A model generated the notes under the pieces. That model was not told the origin of the DNA. It did not search any database and saw nothing but the letters and a program-made list of their open reading frames with translations. Made by a program: the position numbers and the translations under genes. A stretch of DNA of 64,000 nucleotides from Pyrinomonadaceae bacterium. Its GTDB lineage: Bacteria > Acidobacteriota > Blastocatellia > Pyrinomonadales > Pyrinomonadaceae. The first letter of the stretch is position 1. Each line of letters begins with the position of its first letter. Below, in pieces: positions 32,583 through 41,735 of the stretch. Where the stretch lies: positions 1,302,001 to 1,366,000 of the forward strand of contig DASUNM010000023.1 of NCBI GenBank assembly GCA_036277115.1, written 5' to 3'.

Positions 32583-34409
32583 TTAGCTGACGGCGATAAC
32601 GGAATCCGGAGTGGTCGCGAAAATCGATTGAGAGGTTGAGGTCGTGTAGTCGCTTTGATTTCGTTTCAGGCGGGTTACGCCGGGACGAATCTTTCCGGCT
32701 TCGCATGCCGCGATAAAGGCAGCGACAACGCGCGCATCGTAACGCGTGCCAACAAAGCTCTTCAGACGCGTCAGCGCAGCTTCAAGTTCCATCGCCGCTT
32801 GATAGGGGCGTTCCGTGGTCATCGCGTCGAACGTATCGGCCACCGAAACGATGCGCGCCTGCATCGGAATCTCTTCGCCTTTCAAACCCTGCGGGTAGCC
32901 CTGGCCGTTGATCATCTCGTGATGCATGTACATGCCCGGTAGGAATTCGCGCATGGCCGGGATCTGCGACATGATCTTATAGCCCTTCTGCGGGTGCGTC
33001 TTCATGATCTCGAATTCCTGATCGTCCAGCGCCGCGGGCTTTTTCAAAATGCGATCGTCGATGCCGATTTTTCCGACATCATGAAGCAGCGCGCTCACAC
33101 GAATCTTTTCGACTTCTCCTTCGTCGAGACCAAGACCCTCGGCCGTGGCTACGGAAAAGCGCGAGACGCGCTCTGAGTGGCCGCGCGTGTAAGGGTCCTT
33201 GCCGTCGATGGCTGCCGCGAGCGCCTTGACCGTCCCCAGGAACAGCTCTTTGTTTTCCTCGGCCGAGCGTTGCAAATCAAGCACGAAACGCTCGAGCCGG
33301 TCCGTCATCTGATTGAATGACGATCCGAGGTCACCTAATTCCGTCCGACCCAGAACTTTGACCCGCTGGGAAAAGTCGCCGCCCGCGATTCGGGTTGCTC
33401 CCGCGGCCAGTTCACGAACGGGTCGTGTCAGCTTTTCTGCAAAATAGAATCCGCAAACGAGCGCGAGCATCGCCGCCAACAAACTCACGAAGAAAACCTG
33501 GTTGCGCATGTCCCGCACCGACGCCAGCGCCGCCGACTCATCCTGAATCGCGATGACTGCCAGCAAAGAATTCGGGTCCAGCTCAGCCGTCGCGTATGAA
33601 CCCAGCATCGAAACCGACTTGCCATCACGCTCGAGCGCAAACGGCGAAAGCGCGGACTGCACTTGCGAGCCTGACTCAAGCCAATCCTGTACGACTTTAA
33701 GGTCCGTCATCGGTCGTTCGGCGAAAGCGATGGCGGCATCGGGGTGGGCCACCGCTTTTCCGTTTTGATCGACGACAAAGACGATCGGTAATCCGGCATC
33801 CAGCAATTCACGGCCGCTCTTCGACGACTGAACTGTCTTGAAGACTTCCTGAAACGAAACGACGGCGACGACGGCGGCGACTATTTGATCGCCATCCATC
33901 ACCGGCGCCGCGATCGTCAAACCCATCTCCTGACCGGATCGAATTATCTGCGGACGGCCGACGATAACGCCACGACCGTTCATGCGCGCGAGAACTTCGC
34001 TCACGCGTTGATCGACTTCTTCTTTGCGAATGACATCAGGTTGAAACGCGCGATGAACTTCGCCTTTAACGGGACAGATTGCCAGCGCGATCAAATTCGG
34101 ATCGTCCTGAAGCGTTCGCTGCAAACGGACCGCTGAGCCCGCGGCCGTTAATGCCTGAATTCCACCGGCAAACTCGAAACCTCTGGCCAGACCGCTGACG
34201 ACGTCTCGATACCGCTGGCCGTACAACTCGATCTGTCGTGCTTTGCCCTGCACCAGTTGCGCCTGATATCGACCTTCAATTGCACGCAGCTCTTCGGCAC
34301 TGCGGCGCGATACCATGGTCCCGGCAACGATTAACGGCAAGAGGCCGACCAGCAGCAGGACTGCCAGGACGACATAGAGCAAGCGAATTCGGCGTAAACG
34401 TTCGAGCAC
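32583..34409 (-). CDS. Membrane HD-GYP phosphodiesterase with periplasmic sensor and HAMP
   Basis: A 608-residue c-di-GMP phosphodiesterase. A membrane helix (about 11-30) precedes a large periplasmic Cache-like sensor (about 35-300), a second helix (about 305-325), a HAMP domain (about 328-380) and an HD-GYP domain (about 395-585). Catalytic residues are intact: GHSERVSRFS, LLHDVGKIGIDD and HHEMINGQGYP. A ligand at the sensor probably controls c-di-GMP breakdown. The start codon is GTG, six bases after a TATACC. Confidence 0.92.
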   Translation of the reverse strand: MLERLRRIRLLYVVLAVLLLVGLLPLIVAGTMVSRRSAEELRAIEGRYQAQLVQGKARQIELYGQRYRDVVSGLARGFEFAGGIQALTAAGSAVRLQRTLQDDPNLIALAICPVKGEVHRAFQPDVIRKEEVDQRVSEVLARMNGRGVIVGRPQIIRSGQEMGLTIAAPVMDGDQIVAAVVAVVSFQEVFKTVQSSKSGRELLDAGLPIVFVVDQNGKAVAHPDAAIAFAERPMTDLKVVQDWLESGSQVQSALSPFALERDGKSVSMLGSYATAELDPNSLLAVIAIQDESAALASVRDMRNQVFFVSLLAAMLALVCGFYFAEKLTRPVRELAAGATRIAGGDFSQRVKVLGRTELGDLGSSFNQMTDRLERFVLDLQRSAEENKELFLGTVKALAAAIDGKDPYTRGHSERVSRFSVATAEGLGLDEGEVEKIRVSALLHDVGKIGIDDRILKKPAALDDQEFEIMKTHPQKGYKIMSQIPAMREFLPGMYMHHEMINGQGYPQGLKGEEIPMQARIVSVADTFDAMTTERPYQAAMELEAALTRLKSFVGTRYDARVVAAFIAACEAGKIRPGVTRLKRNQSDYTTSTSQSIFATTPDSVIAVS

Positions 34410-34415
34410 TGTTCG

Positions 34416-34421
34416 GGTATA
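34416..34421 (-). promoter_or_regulatory. -10-like TATACC six bases before the HD-GYP start
   Basis: On the minus strand TATACC is followed by six bases and then GTG. No Shine-Dalgarno is present. Confidence 0.35.
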
Positions 34422-34723
34422 GGACGTGGAAAACGGGCGAGGATGCGGACACAGGGCAAAAGGAAAGGCGCCAGGCGCCCATCCAAGTTAGAGATTAGAG
34501 GTTGGCCGACCGACCTGTCAATGGTTTGCCAATCTTTAACTGGTGAAATATTTCGATTTACCCTCCAATTCCGACGGTTCTGGAGCCATTTAACGGCTGG
34601 CTGACCTCGTCCGTGCGATACTTTCCCAACTGCCGCCGGGGGCGGGGCGTCTAAAACATTGAGCGCACGGCTGTTTGGTGCGCGCATTTGGACGACGGCT
34701 TCGCTCCGGGTGACGCGAACCGA
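34422..34723. other. Divergent intergenic region between HD-GYP and sigma-factor genes
   Basis: Only weak overlapping frames are seen, none credible. No standard ECF-type -35/-10 pair or terminator could be identified, though the region must hold promoters for both genes. Confidence 0.5.
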
Positions 34724-35302
34724 ATGGAAACGGTCACGACTGACGAACAGATGGTTGAACGTGCCTTGTCCGGGGACCCGGAGGCGTTCGGCGAGATTGT
34801 GCTCCGTTGGGAGCGCCGCATCTTTGCGCTGTCGTTCGGCATGCTGGGCCGTGAAGAGGACGCGCGCGACGCCACGCAGGAAACTTTTCTGGCGGCGTTC
34901 CGAAACCTTAGGGGCTTTCGCGGCGAAGCGAAAGTTTCATCGTGGCTTCATCGCATCGCGGTGAATCAGTGCATAACCCGGCAGCGGCGCGCGAAGGTTC
35001 GCAGCGAAACGGCACTGGAAGACGAAGCTGAGAAGAACGCCGCGGTCTTCGCTCTGCCGGCCGAAGTTTCACCGGCACGCGCGGCCGAACACGGCGAGAT
35101 TAGCGTGGCGGTTCGCAAGGCAGTGATTGCTCTGCCACCGGACTTGCGTCAGGTAGTGGTGATGAAGGAATTTGAGGAGCTGACGTTTCAGGAAATCTCA
35201 GACGTGCTCGGTGTGCCGCTGAGCACGGTTAAGAGCCGCCTTTACACGGCGCTCAGACAGTTGCAGATGCGCCTGCAGAAGTTTGGACAGGCGAAGGCGT
35301 AG
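34724..35302 (+). CDS. ECF-type RNA polymerase sigma factor
   Basis: A sigma-70 family group 4 factor. The start METVTTDEQ at 34724 is preferred to the upstream TTG. Region 2 is DPEAFGEIVLRWERRIFALSFGMLGREEDARDATQETFL and region 4 is LTFQEISDVLGVPLSTVKSRLYTALRQL. The gene is followed 37 bp later by a zinc anti-sigma factor and then by a Spy/LTxxQ periplasmic protein, which is the usual layout for envelope or metal stress response. Its own promoter could not be located. Confidence 0.92.
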   Translation: METVTTDEQMVERALSGDPEAFGEIVLRWERRIFALSFGMLGREEDARDATQETFLAAFRNLRGFRGEAKVSSWLHRIAVNQCITRQRRAKVRSETALEDEAEKNAAVFALPAEVSPARAAEHGEISVAVRKAVIALPPDLRQVVVMKEFEELTFQEISDVLGVPLSTVKSRLYTALRQLQMRLQKFGQAKA

Positions 35303-35339
35303 TTGTTCAGAAGCCGGAGTGTCCAGCTGAGGAAGTGTC

Positions 35340-36053
35340 ATGCAGAACATGAACGAGCGACCAGTTTGTCATCGGGCCGAAGACCTGGTGACCTATTTGT
35401 ACGGGGAAGCGACGGCCGAAGAGGCGCGCGACTTTTCCGCCCACATGCACCAGTGCGACGCGTGCCGCGCGGAGTTCACGGTTTTCCATCAGGTGCACGA
35501 TTCGATCGTCACGTGGCGGAATGAAGCGATTGGCAGTGTCGTACAGGTCCCTCAGTTTACGAGCGCGGCAAGCGCTGTAGTCGCAACGGACGAGTTTGTC
35601 CAGCCTGAACGCAAGCTGCCGGCGCTGGCTGCGCTGCGCGAGTTCTTCTCAGTGTCGCCGCTGTGGTTGCGGGGAGCAACCGCGTTTGCCGGCCTGCTGC
35701 TATGCGCGCTGGTTTTGTTTGCGGTTTCGCGCATCTGGCAGCAACCAGTTATCACCGCGCGCGATGACGACAAGAAGTACACTGAAGCACAATTTCAAGA
35801 AGCAGTTCGGAAGCAAGTTGAACAGATCGCCAAATCAAGTGATGACAAGCGTGAACCGGTAAGCACGCCGGCGAATGATGAGGTGCAAACGCAACCGCAA
35901 GTTGCGACGCGGCGCCCGCGCCCGAGAACGCAGCCGTCTAACAAGCTGACGCGTGAAGAACGCGAACAATTGGCGGCGGACCTGGGATTGATTCCGCGTC
36001 GCGAGGAAGAAGCGGCTTTCGTGTTGCCCGAAGGAGAAGAACCGAACCAGTAA
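35340..36053 (+). CDS. Zinc-finger anti-sigma factor with one membrane helix
   Basis: A 237-residue membrane protein that would hold the adjacent sigma factor inactive. The ZAS motif is seen as HMHQCDACRAEF (His-x3-Cys-x2-Cys), a membrane helix lies at about 113-133 (LRGATAFAGLLLCALVLFAV), and the C-terminal periplasmic part is charged and rich in Gln/Thr/Arg. A second possible start three codons downstream (ATGAACGAG) cannot be excluded. The position between sigma factor and Spy-like gene supports the role. Confidence 0.9.
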   Translation: MQNMNERPVCHRAEDLVTYLYGEATAEEARDFSAHMHQCDACRAEFTVFHQVHDSIVTWRNEAIGSVVQVPQFTSAASAVVATDEFVQPERKLPALAALREFFSVSPLWLRGATAFAGLLLCALVLFAVSRIWQQPVITARDDDKKYTEAQFQEAVRKQVEQIAKSSDDKREPVSTPANDEVQTQPQVATRRPRPRTQPSNKLTREEREQLAADLGLIPRREEEAAFVLPEGEEPNQ

Positions 36054-36083
36054 AAACGTTCGTAATCGAAGGACAGTATAACT

Positions 36084-36668
36084 ATGAGAAAAGCGCCAAT
36101 CGCTTTGCTGCTGACCATCGCGTCCGCCGGCCTATTATTAACCCTGGTTAGTTCAGCCCGCGCCCAGACGCCTGAGCCACAACCCACACCGACGAACGTC
36201 GTTCAGCAGCCACAGCGACAAATGAATCAGATTGAACAGATGCTCAGGCCGCTGAATATTACGCCTGACCAGGAAGAACAAATCCGGGCGATCTATGCCG
36301 AGCTGGCGGATGAGCGGCAGAGGGCCACGCGTAGACTTCGACTTGCCCACCGGGCGCTGTCAGAAGCTATCCAGTCGCCCACGCCGAACGAGGCTTTGAT
36401 CGAACAGCGTTCAAAGGAAGTCGCGGACGCCCAAGCCACGACGATTCGCCTGCGCTCGCTGACTGAAGCACGCGTCCTGCAAGTTCTTACGCAGGAACAG
36501 CGCGTGAAACTGCGGCAGTTGCAGGCGCAGACGCAACGTCGCAATCAACAGAACCCGCGCGGCCTCGGTCGAGGGCAGAATGCTCTCAGGCCAAATCAGC
36601 CCAACCCGCCGCTCACGCCACGTCAGCGAAGATTAATGCGACAACAGCAACAGCCAAGACCTCAGTAG
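36084..36668 (+). CDS. Periplasmic Spy/CpxP-like (LTxxQ) protein
   Basis: A 194-residue exported protein. A signal peptide ends near SSARAQ. A helical domain (about 45-155) has ITPDQEEQIR and the LTQEQR signature of the Spy/CpxP/zinc-resistance family. The last 45 residues are Gln/Arg/Pro-rich and disordered. Homologues are ATP-independent chaperones or metal-stress sensors in the periplasm. It is the third gene of the sigma/anti-sigma operon and ends at a terminator. Confidence 0.85.
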   Translation: MRKAPIALLLTIASAGLLLTLVSSARAQTPEPQPTPTNVVQQPQRQMNQIEQMLRPLNITPDQEEQIRAIYAELADERQRATRRLRLAHRALSEAIQSPTPNEALIEQRSKEVADAQATTIRLRSLTEARVLQVLTQEQRVKLRQLQAQTQRRNQQNPRGLGRGQNALRPNQPNPPLTPRQRRLMRQQQQPRPQ

Positions 36669-36689
36669 AACCTGACCCCACGCTATGAA

Positions 36690-36727
36690 GGCCGACCTGT
36701 TGTATTAGGGTCGGCCATTTTAGTTTT
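36690..36727 (+). terminator. Rho-independent terminator after the Spy-like gene
   Basis: GGCCGACC (36690-36697) pairs with GGTCGGCC (36709-36716), followed by ATTTTAGTTTT. It ends the sigma operon. Confidence 0.8.
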
Positions 36728-36746
36728 CCAGACGATTCAAAATGAA

Positions 36747-36842
36747 CTTTGCGTGTCTTTGCGTCTTGGCGCCTTTGTGTGAACCGGCCACTCGTCACAT
36801 AAGGTATTTCACGCAAAGGCGCAAAGTCGCAAAGTCGCAAAG
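36747..36842. repeat. Inverted repeat of the CTTTGCGTCTTTGCGCC type
   Basis: The left arm 36747-36783 and right arm 36808-36842 pair imperfectly; the right arm contains a small tandem CGCAAAGT unit. It lies in an intergenic stretch (36669-37131) with no gene. Confidence 0.7.
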
Positions 36843-36920
36843 CGATATAGGACGCTACCAACCAGCTAACATCCTTGACGCAAGCCGTTTCGTTTGCGCA
36901 TTATAGGCGCTCTGTAAATC

Positions 36921-37066
36921 AGGGTGTGGGGTAAAGGATGTAGGGTGTAGAACAGTGCGGAAGAGACTCCGCAAGTAAGAACTGCGCGAAGCTATTAGGC
37001 CGCGTCCGGAATTCAGATCATCTGACGAATGGTTGCTACACCCAACACCCTATCCCCTACGCCCTA
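36921..37066. repeat. Inverted repeat of GGGTGTAG-type arms
   Basis: Arms 36921-36950 and 37036-37066 pair at roughly three bases in four. Both are built from short GGGTGTAG-like units, and the 86-base loop has no frame. Together with the previous element it fills most of 36669-37131. Confidence 0.55.
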
Positions 37067-37131
37067 AACTGATGTCCTGCCTTTGCGGCTAACTTAAACT
37101 GATCTAACCGACCGGCGGTTCTGACTAACGC

Positions 37132-37899
37132 ATGAACATCTTCACGCGCCTGCTGCTCGAACTACAGGAAATGGCGTTGCTGGTTGCGCGTGCCGTCGCC
37201 GGAGTTTTTCGCAAGCCTCGCTACTGGCCCGAAACGTTCGCGCAGATGGACAGCATCGGGGTCGGCTCGCTGACCATCATCATGCTGACCGGGTTTTTTA
37301 CCGGCGGCGTGCTGACCCTGCAAACGTATCAGACACTCGCATCGTACGGAGCAGTCAGCCAGCTGGGCTATCTGGTCAGCGTGGCTCTGATTCGCGAATT
37401 GGGACCGACGCTGACCGCGTTAATGGTCACGGGCCGCGTTGTCTCCGCGATCTCAGCGGAGCTGGGCTCAATGGTGGTGTCGGAACAAATCGACGCCATG
37501 CGCGCGCTCGGAACTGATCCGATTCGCAAGCTAGTCACACCGCGAATTGTCGCCCTCGTCATCACGTTGCCGCTTTTGACTTTGATTGCCGACGCGGTGG
37601 GAATCATCGGCGCCTGGACGGTTTCCACGTGGCTCTACGGTCTGCCTTCTACGATGTTCACCAGTTCAGTGCGCAACGGCATCCAGACGGAAGACATCAT
37701 CGGGGGCGTCGTAAAGCCACTGGTGTTTGCTTTCCTGATGGGCACGATTGCTTGTCACAAAGGTTTGAAAACTGAAGGCGGCACTGTGGGCGTCGGGCGT
37801 TCAACGACTACCGCGGTCGTGACGGCTTCGATTATAGTTATCATCGCTGACTTCTTTCTCGCGAAAGCACTCCAGCTCGTTTTGGGTACTCATCAATGA
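37132..37899 (+). CDS. mlaE: MlaE/YrbE-type ABC transporter permease
   Basis: A 255-residue inner-membrane permease of the MCE phospholipid transport system. The signature block is [39 protein letters not shown], with five or six membrane helices. It is the first gene of an MlaE-MlaF-MlaD set and overlaps the ATPase by 4 bp. The outer-membrane lipoprotein MlaA and the periplasmic carrier MlaC are not in the window. Confidence 0.94.
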   Translation: MNIFTRLLLELQEMALLVARAVAGVFRKPRYWPETFAQMDSIGVGSLTIIMLTGFFTGGVLTLQTYQTLASYGAVSQLGYLVSVALIRELGPTLTALMVTGRVVSAISAELGSMVVSEQIDAMRALGTDPIRKLVTPRIVALVITLPLLTLIADAVGIIGAWTVSTWLYGLPSTMFTSSVRNGIQTEDIIGGVVKPLVFAFLMGTIACHKGLKTEGGTVGVGRSTTTAVVTASIIVIIADFFLAKALQLVLGTHQ

Positions 37900-38786
37900 T
37901 CACGGAATCCGCAATTCATCAATCAGGGATTAGTGACGACGCTGCGGATTCGACCTTTCGTGAGGTTGACGACTCGCAGCGCATAATCCCGGCCATCGAA
38001 TTCCGTAATGTGACGATTGAATTCGATGAGCGCAAGGTGCTGGATAACCTGAGCTTCAAAGTGAACCGGGGCGAGACGAAGATCATTCTGGGCGGTTCAG
38101 GCTGTGGGAAATCGACCACGATTAAGCTCGTACTCGGGCTCTTAAAGCCAGACAGCGGCCAGGTATTAGTCGACGGTGAAGACATCACGCACTATTCGGA
38201 AGTTGACATGATGAGCGTGCGCAAGAAGATCGGGATGATCTTCCAGGAAGGCGCGCTGTTTGATTCGCTTTCGGTTTACGACAATGTTGCGTTTAAGCTG
38301 CACGAGCATCGCGTGCCTGAGGATGAAGTCGAAAGCGAAGTGCGCCGCATGCTCCAGTTCGTCAATCTCGAACAAGCTATCGACAAGATGCCCTCCGAAC
38401 TGTCGGGCGGCATGCGCCGTCGCGTCGGCATCGCGCGGGCGCTGGTCGGCGATCCGAAAATTGTGATGTTCGACGAGCCGACGGCCGGTCTCGATCCGCC
38501 CACGGCGCGCACGATTTGCGAATTGGCGATGAAGTTGCGGGACCTGGAAGACGTCTCTTCGATTTTCGTTACGCACGAAATGAATAATCTCGGCTATCTG
38601 TGTTCCGAATACGCGGTTGTGAACGAAGCCGGCGAAGTCGTGTTCGAACGAGAGGGCGAAAAACTTTGCTTAATCAACAGCAAGGTGATCATGATGCGTG
38701 ACGGAAAGATTATCTTCAGCGGCACCGACGAAAGCCTGCGGCGCTCTGACGACCCGTACATTCAAAAGTTTCTGCGCGGACACTGA
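37896..38786 (+). CDS. mlaF: MlaF-type ABC transporter ATPase
   Basis: A 296-residue ATPase partner of the MlaE permease. Walker A is GGSGCGKST, the signature [18 protein letters not shown] and Walker [14 protein letters not shown], with His-switch VTHEM. The N-terminus extends about 30 residues beyond the ABC fold. The start overlaps the mlaE stop by 4 bp, so translation is coupled. Its stop is followed by a heptamer-type inverted repeat before mlaD. Confidence 0.94.
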   Translation: MITESAIHQSGISDDAADSTFREVDDSQRIIPAIEFRNVTIEFDERKVLDNLSFKVNRGETKIILGGSGCGKSTTIKLVLGLLKPDSGQVLVDGEDITHYSEVDMMSVRKKIGMIFQEGALFDSLSVYDNVAFKLHEHRVPEDEVESEVRRMLQFVNLEQAIDKMPSELSGGMRRRVGIARALVGDPKIVMFDEPTAGLDPPTARTICELAMKLRDLEDVSSIFVTHEMNNLGYLCSEYAVVNEAGEVVFEREGEKLCLINSKVIMMRDGKIIFSGTDESLRRSDDPYIQKFLRGH

Positions 38787-38787
38787 A

Positions 38788-38938
38788 AGGCAAGGATGAA
38801 GGATGAAGGCGGAAGGATGAAAGCCTTCGTTCGACACCGGCCTAAGCATTACACCCGAAAGGATTGCGACGAAGTGATAGTTTGGCTTGATCGATGAGTT
38901 AGTTTTTCATCCTTCATCCTTCATCCTTCATCCTTGCT
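38788..38938. repeat. Inverted repeat with AAGGATG heptamer arms between mlaF and mlaD
   Basis: The left arm (38788-38822) and right arm (38905-38938) are built from tandem AAGGATG-type heptamers and their inverse (CATCCTT). It separates mlaD from the coupled mlaEF pair, so mlaD expression may be adjusted independently. Confidence 0.75.
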
Positions 38939-38944
38939 GTACTT

Positions 38945-40102
38945 ATGCCACCACCAACCCGGAAAAAAGTCGGTCTAGCTGAGCTGCGCGTCGGCCTGCT
39001 CGTTTTGATTGCGCTCGCGGTTCTGATCGTTCTGATCCTGAACGCATCGGGAACGCTGAACCCGTTTGCCCGGAGCCTGCAACTCCGCGCGCGCTTCACG
39101 GACGCGAACGGACTGCGCGACGGATCTGAAGTGCGCCTCGCGGGCGTCCGCATCGGCAAAGTCGATCGCATCCGGCTGATGACCGCGTCGGAAGTTGGGC
39201 CCGGGCCAAATCCGCAGAAGATTGAAGTCTACATGACCATCAATGCGACCATTGATGGCGTGCCGGCCAACGATCGCATACGCAACGACTCCACGGCGCA
39301 ACAGGCCTCGCCGAGCCTTTTGGGCAGCGAAATGATGGTGAATATCACGCCCGGAACGGCGCTTGGCGCCCCCGTGAAAGACGGCGATCTCTTACCGTCA
39401 ACGTCGGGCAACACGATGAGTGACCTGGCAACCCGCGGAACCGAACTGGCAGACCGTCTCGGCAAACTTTCCGATGAACTCAACGAAGTGGTGAAGGACG
39501 TGCGCGCGGGCAAGGGCACCGTCGGCCGGCTCTTTAACGACGAGTCGCTCTACAACAACTTGAACGCAACGGTGCGCGACATCGAAGAACTGGCGCAGCA
39601 AATCAAGAGCGGCAAAGGTTCAGCCGGCAAGCTCATCTATGACGACGCCCTCTATAACAACGCGAACTCGATTGCGACAAATCTCAAGTTGATTTCCGAC
39701 GACATTCGCGCCGGTCGCGGCTCGGCCGGAAAGTTTCTTACCAGTGACGAGCTTTACAACAAAGTCAATCGCCTCACCGATCGCGTAGACAGCTCAATGA
39801 GTAAGATCGATGCGATCGTGGCGGACGTAAATGCCGGCCGGGGCACGCTTGGCAAGCTGGTGAAGGACGAAGCGATCTATAACGACGCCCGGACGGCGAT
39901 TGCTCGCTTCAACACGACGGCCGAACGAATTGACAATGTGGTTGCCGGAGCGCAACGCGGCGAAGGCACGCTGGGCAAATTGATTACCGACGAAGCGCTC
40001 TACAACAACGTCAACAACCTTTCCTCGGAAGGCGTGAAACTGCTCTACGACTTCCGGCAAAATCCGAAGAAGTATCTGACGATCAAATTCCAGTTGTTTT
40101 AG
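38945..40102 (+). CDS. mlaD: MlaD-type MCE protein with five Gly-x-Gly/LYNN repeats
   Basis: A 385-residue membrane-anchored MCE lipid carrier. One N-terminal helix (about 15-33) is followed by the MCE domain (about 45-140, with GLRDGSEVRLAGVRIGKV). Residues 188-357 hold five units of the form GxGxxGxLxxDExLYNN at about 188, 223, 257, 297 and 338, each ending in an Asn-rich turn and joined by helical linkers. Such C-terminal repeats occur in some MCE proteins and may form the hydrophobic tunnel or coiled extension. The terminal KKYLTIKFQLF is hydrophobic. Confidence 0.9.
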   Translation: MPPPTRKKVGLAELRVGLLVLIALAVLIVLILNASGTLNPFARSLQLRARFTDANGLRDGSEVRLAGVRIGKVDRIRLMTASEVGPGPNPQKIEVYMTINATIDGVPANDRIRNDSTAQQASPSLLGSEMMVNITPGTALGAPVKDGDLLPSTSGNTMSDLATRGTELADRLGKLSDELNEVVKDVRAGKGTVGRLFNDESLYNNLNATVRDIEELAQQIKSGKGSAGKLIYDDALYNNANSIATNLKLISDDIRAGRGSAGKFLTSDELYNKVNRLTDRVDSSMSKIDAIVADVNAGRGTLGKLVKDEAIYNDARTAIARFNTTAERIDNVVAGAQRGEGTLGKLITDEALYNNVNNLSSEGVKLLYDFRQNPKKYLTIKFQLF

Positions 40103-40125
40103 AAGCGCCTTGAGAATCTGGTTTT

Positions 40126-40153
40126 GCCGCGTGGAGATTCGACGCGGCTATTT
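40126..40153 (+). terminator. Probable terminator after mlaD
   Basis: GCCGCGT (40126-40132) pairs with ACGCGGC (40142-40148) and is followed by TATTTC. The T-tract is weak. Confidence 0.5.
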
Positions 40154-40463
40154 CTGAGTCACTCATTTACTCCGCGGCGAAGGTTGTAGTTTAACCTTGC
40201 GAACGCTTCAACTCACGTCAAAAGGGATCTCACCCTCAGGATGTCTTTCCTCCTTTGTCTTCATCGTTACGATCGGTTTGTTCGCATCCGTGTTAGACGT
40301 TTGACACGGAAATTCTCAGGACATATTGTACTCACGATTTTCCCGATCGTTCCCAGTTAGCTGGCACTGGTCTCACACAACCTTGCATCTGCTTTAAGAA
40401 GTACCAGTGCGGTTTGGCTTCCAGAGTTCTGCCTGAGAACTCTCGAATCTATCGGCCCAGCAA
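40154..40463. other. Non-coding gap before the MFS gene
   Basis: About 310 bases without a credible frame, repeat or clear promoter. Base composition shifts here from the mlaD side to the more A+T-rich downstream pair. Confidence 0.5.
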
Positions 40464-41717
40464 ATGTCTTCCCACATAAATCCTTTGCATGATCTAAAAG
40501 CCTTGCCCAGGGAAATCTGGGTGATAGCGATTGCTGCACTAATCAATCGTACCGGAACGATTGTCCTGTTTTTCCTCAGTTATTATCTTCTCCAGCCTCG
40601 TTTTGGATTCTCACTCGGCGAAGTTGGCTTCATCAGTTTTGCGTTCGGCTTTGGGGCTCTGCTTACTGCGCCTTTGTCGGGGTGGTTATCAGACAAAATC
40701 GGTGCGCTTCAAGTCATGAAGCTCTCGCTCGTCCTTTCGGGGACAATTCTTCTGATTTACCCTTTGGGTCAAAACTTTGTACTCATAGCTTCCCTTACCT
40801 TTTTATGTGCTCTCACGGCAGAGGCCTTCCGCCCCGCTAGCTACGCCATCCTGAATGTCGTGGTTGCAGGACCGGATGAAATGCAAACGTTAAAGAGAAG
40901 AAAGAGCGCCCAAGCGCTCTACCGTCTTGCGGTAAATCTGGGATTTGCCATCGGGCCGCTGATTGGAGGATTTCTCGCCACCAGAGGATTGTGGGAGGTT
41001 ATTTTTCTCGTCGATGGTGCCAGTTCCATTCTGGCGTTTGTGTACCTGTCGGTGATGCTAAGGCCAGTTAAGTTCCAGCCCAGTTCGTCGGGTATTCACG
41101 CGACTGAAAGTGCAATAATTCAGAGTCCTACGACAAAGGCAATCGCAGATCGAAGATTTCGATACTTTCTTGCTGCGATGGCGCCGGCATTGCTGGTGTT
41201 CTTTCTGGAGATGGGCGCGCTTCCGCAATTCATGAAGCTACAACTTGGAATAGACGAATCGTTCTTTGGTTATTTGATCGCGCTCAATGCGTTTCTTGTC
41301 ATTGTTCTCGAACTTCCCCTGAACTGGTTTACCCGAGCGTGGTCTTATCGCCGATCGCTAACCTGGGGAGCGCTGCTCGTCGCCCTTGGATTTGGATCTG
41401 TGGCATTTGCGAATAGTTTCCTTTTCATAGCTCTAACCGTGGTGATATGGACTTTCGGCGAAATGTTCCTGCTGCCGAACAGCTTTGCTTACGTCGGCAG
41501 CATAGCGCCAAAAAATCGCCAGGGTGAGTATGCAGGAATCCTGGCCATGGTGTTTAATTTGTGCCTATCACTCGCTCCCTGGCTTGGTCTGCTTGCCCTT
41601 AGCCACATTCCCAGACTCATGTGGGTCGCGGCCTTCGTTCTGGGTGGCCTTTCGGCGGTAATGATTTCGCGGATGGCTCCTACTGCGACCGAGAGCATTT
41701 CAAGTTCTTCGAACTGA
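40464..41717 (+). CDS. MFS transporter, probable exporter beside an ATP-grasp ligase
   Basis: A 417-residue 12-helix major facilitator protein. Motif A is GWLSDKIGALQVMKLSL between helices 2 and 3. The C-half has RSLTWGALLVALGFG and FGEMFLLPNSFAYVGSIAPKNRQGEY. It is followed 18 bp later by an ATP-grasp ligase on the same strand. In bacilysin-type systems a BacE MFS protein exports the dipeptide made by the BacD ligase, and this pair has the same layout. Codon and base use are more A+T-rich than in neighbours, suggesting transfer. The substrate is inferred from context only. Confidence 0.85.
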   Translation: MSSHINPLHDLKALPREIWVIAIAALINRTGTIVLFFLSYYLLQPRFGFSLGEVGFISFAFGFGALLTAPLSGWLSDKIGALQVMKLSLVLSGTILLIYPLGQNFVLIASLTFLCALTAEAFRPASYAILNVVVAGPDEMQTLKRRKSAQALYRLAVNLGFAIGPLIGGFLATRGLWEVIFLVDGASSILAFVYLSVMLRPVKFQPSSSGIHATESAIIQSPTTKAIADRRFRYFLAAMAPALLVFFLEMGALPQFMKLQLGIDESFFGYLIALNAFLVIVLELPLNWFTRAWSYRRSLTWGALLVALGFGSVAFANSFLFIALTVVIWTFGEMFLLPNSFAYVGSIAPKNRQGEYAGILAMVFNLCLSLAPWLGLLALSHIPRLMWVAAFVLGGLSAVMISRMAPTATESISSSSN

Positions 41718-41735
41718 CACACACCCTCTTAAGCA

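Noticed and set aside
34570..34620. ECF-type promoter upstream of the sigma factor
   Set aside because: GGAGCC and CGTC are present but 20 bases apart, more than the usual spacing.
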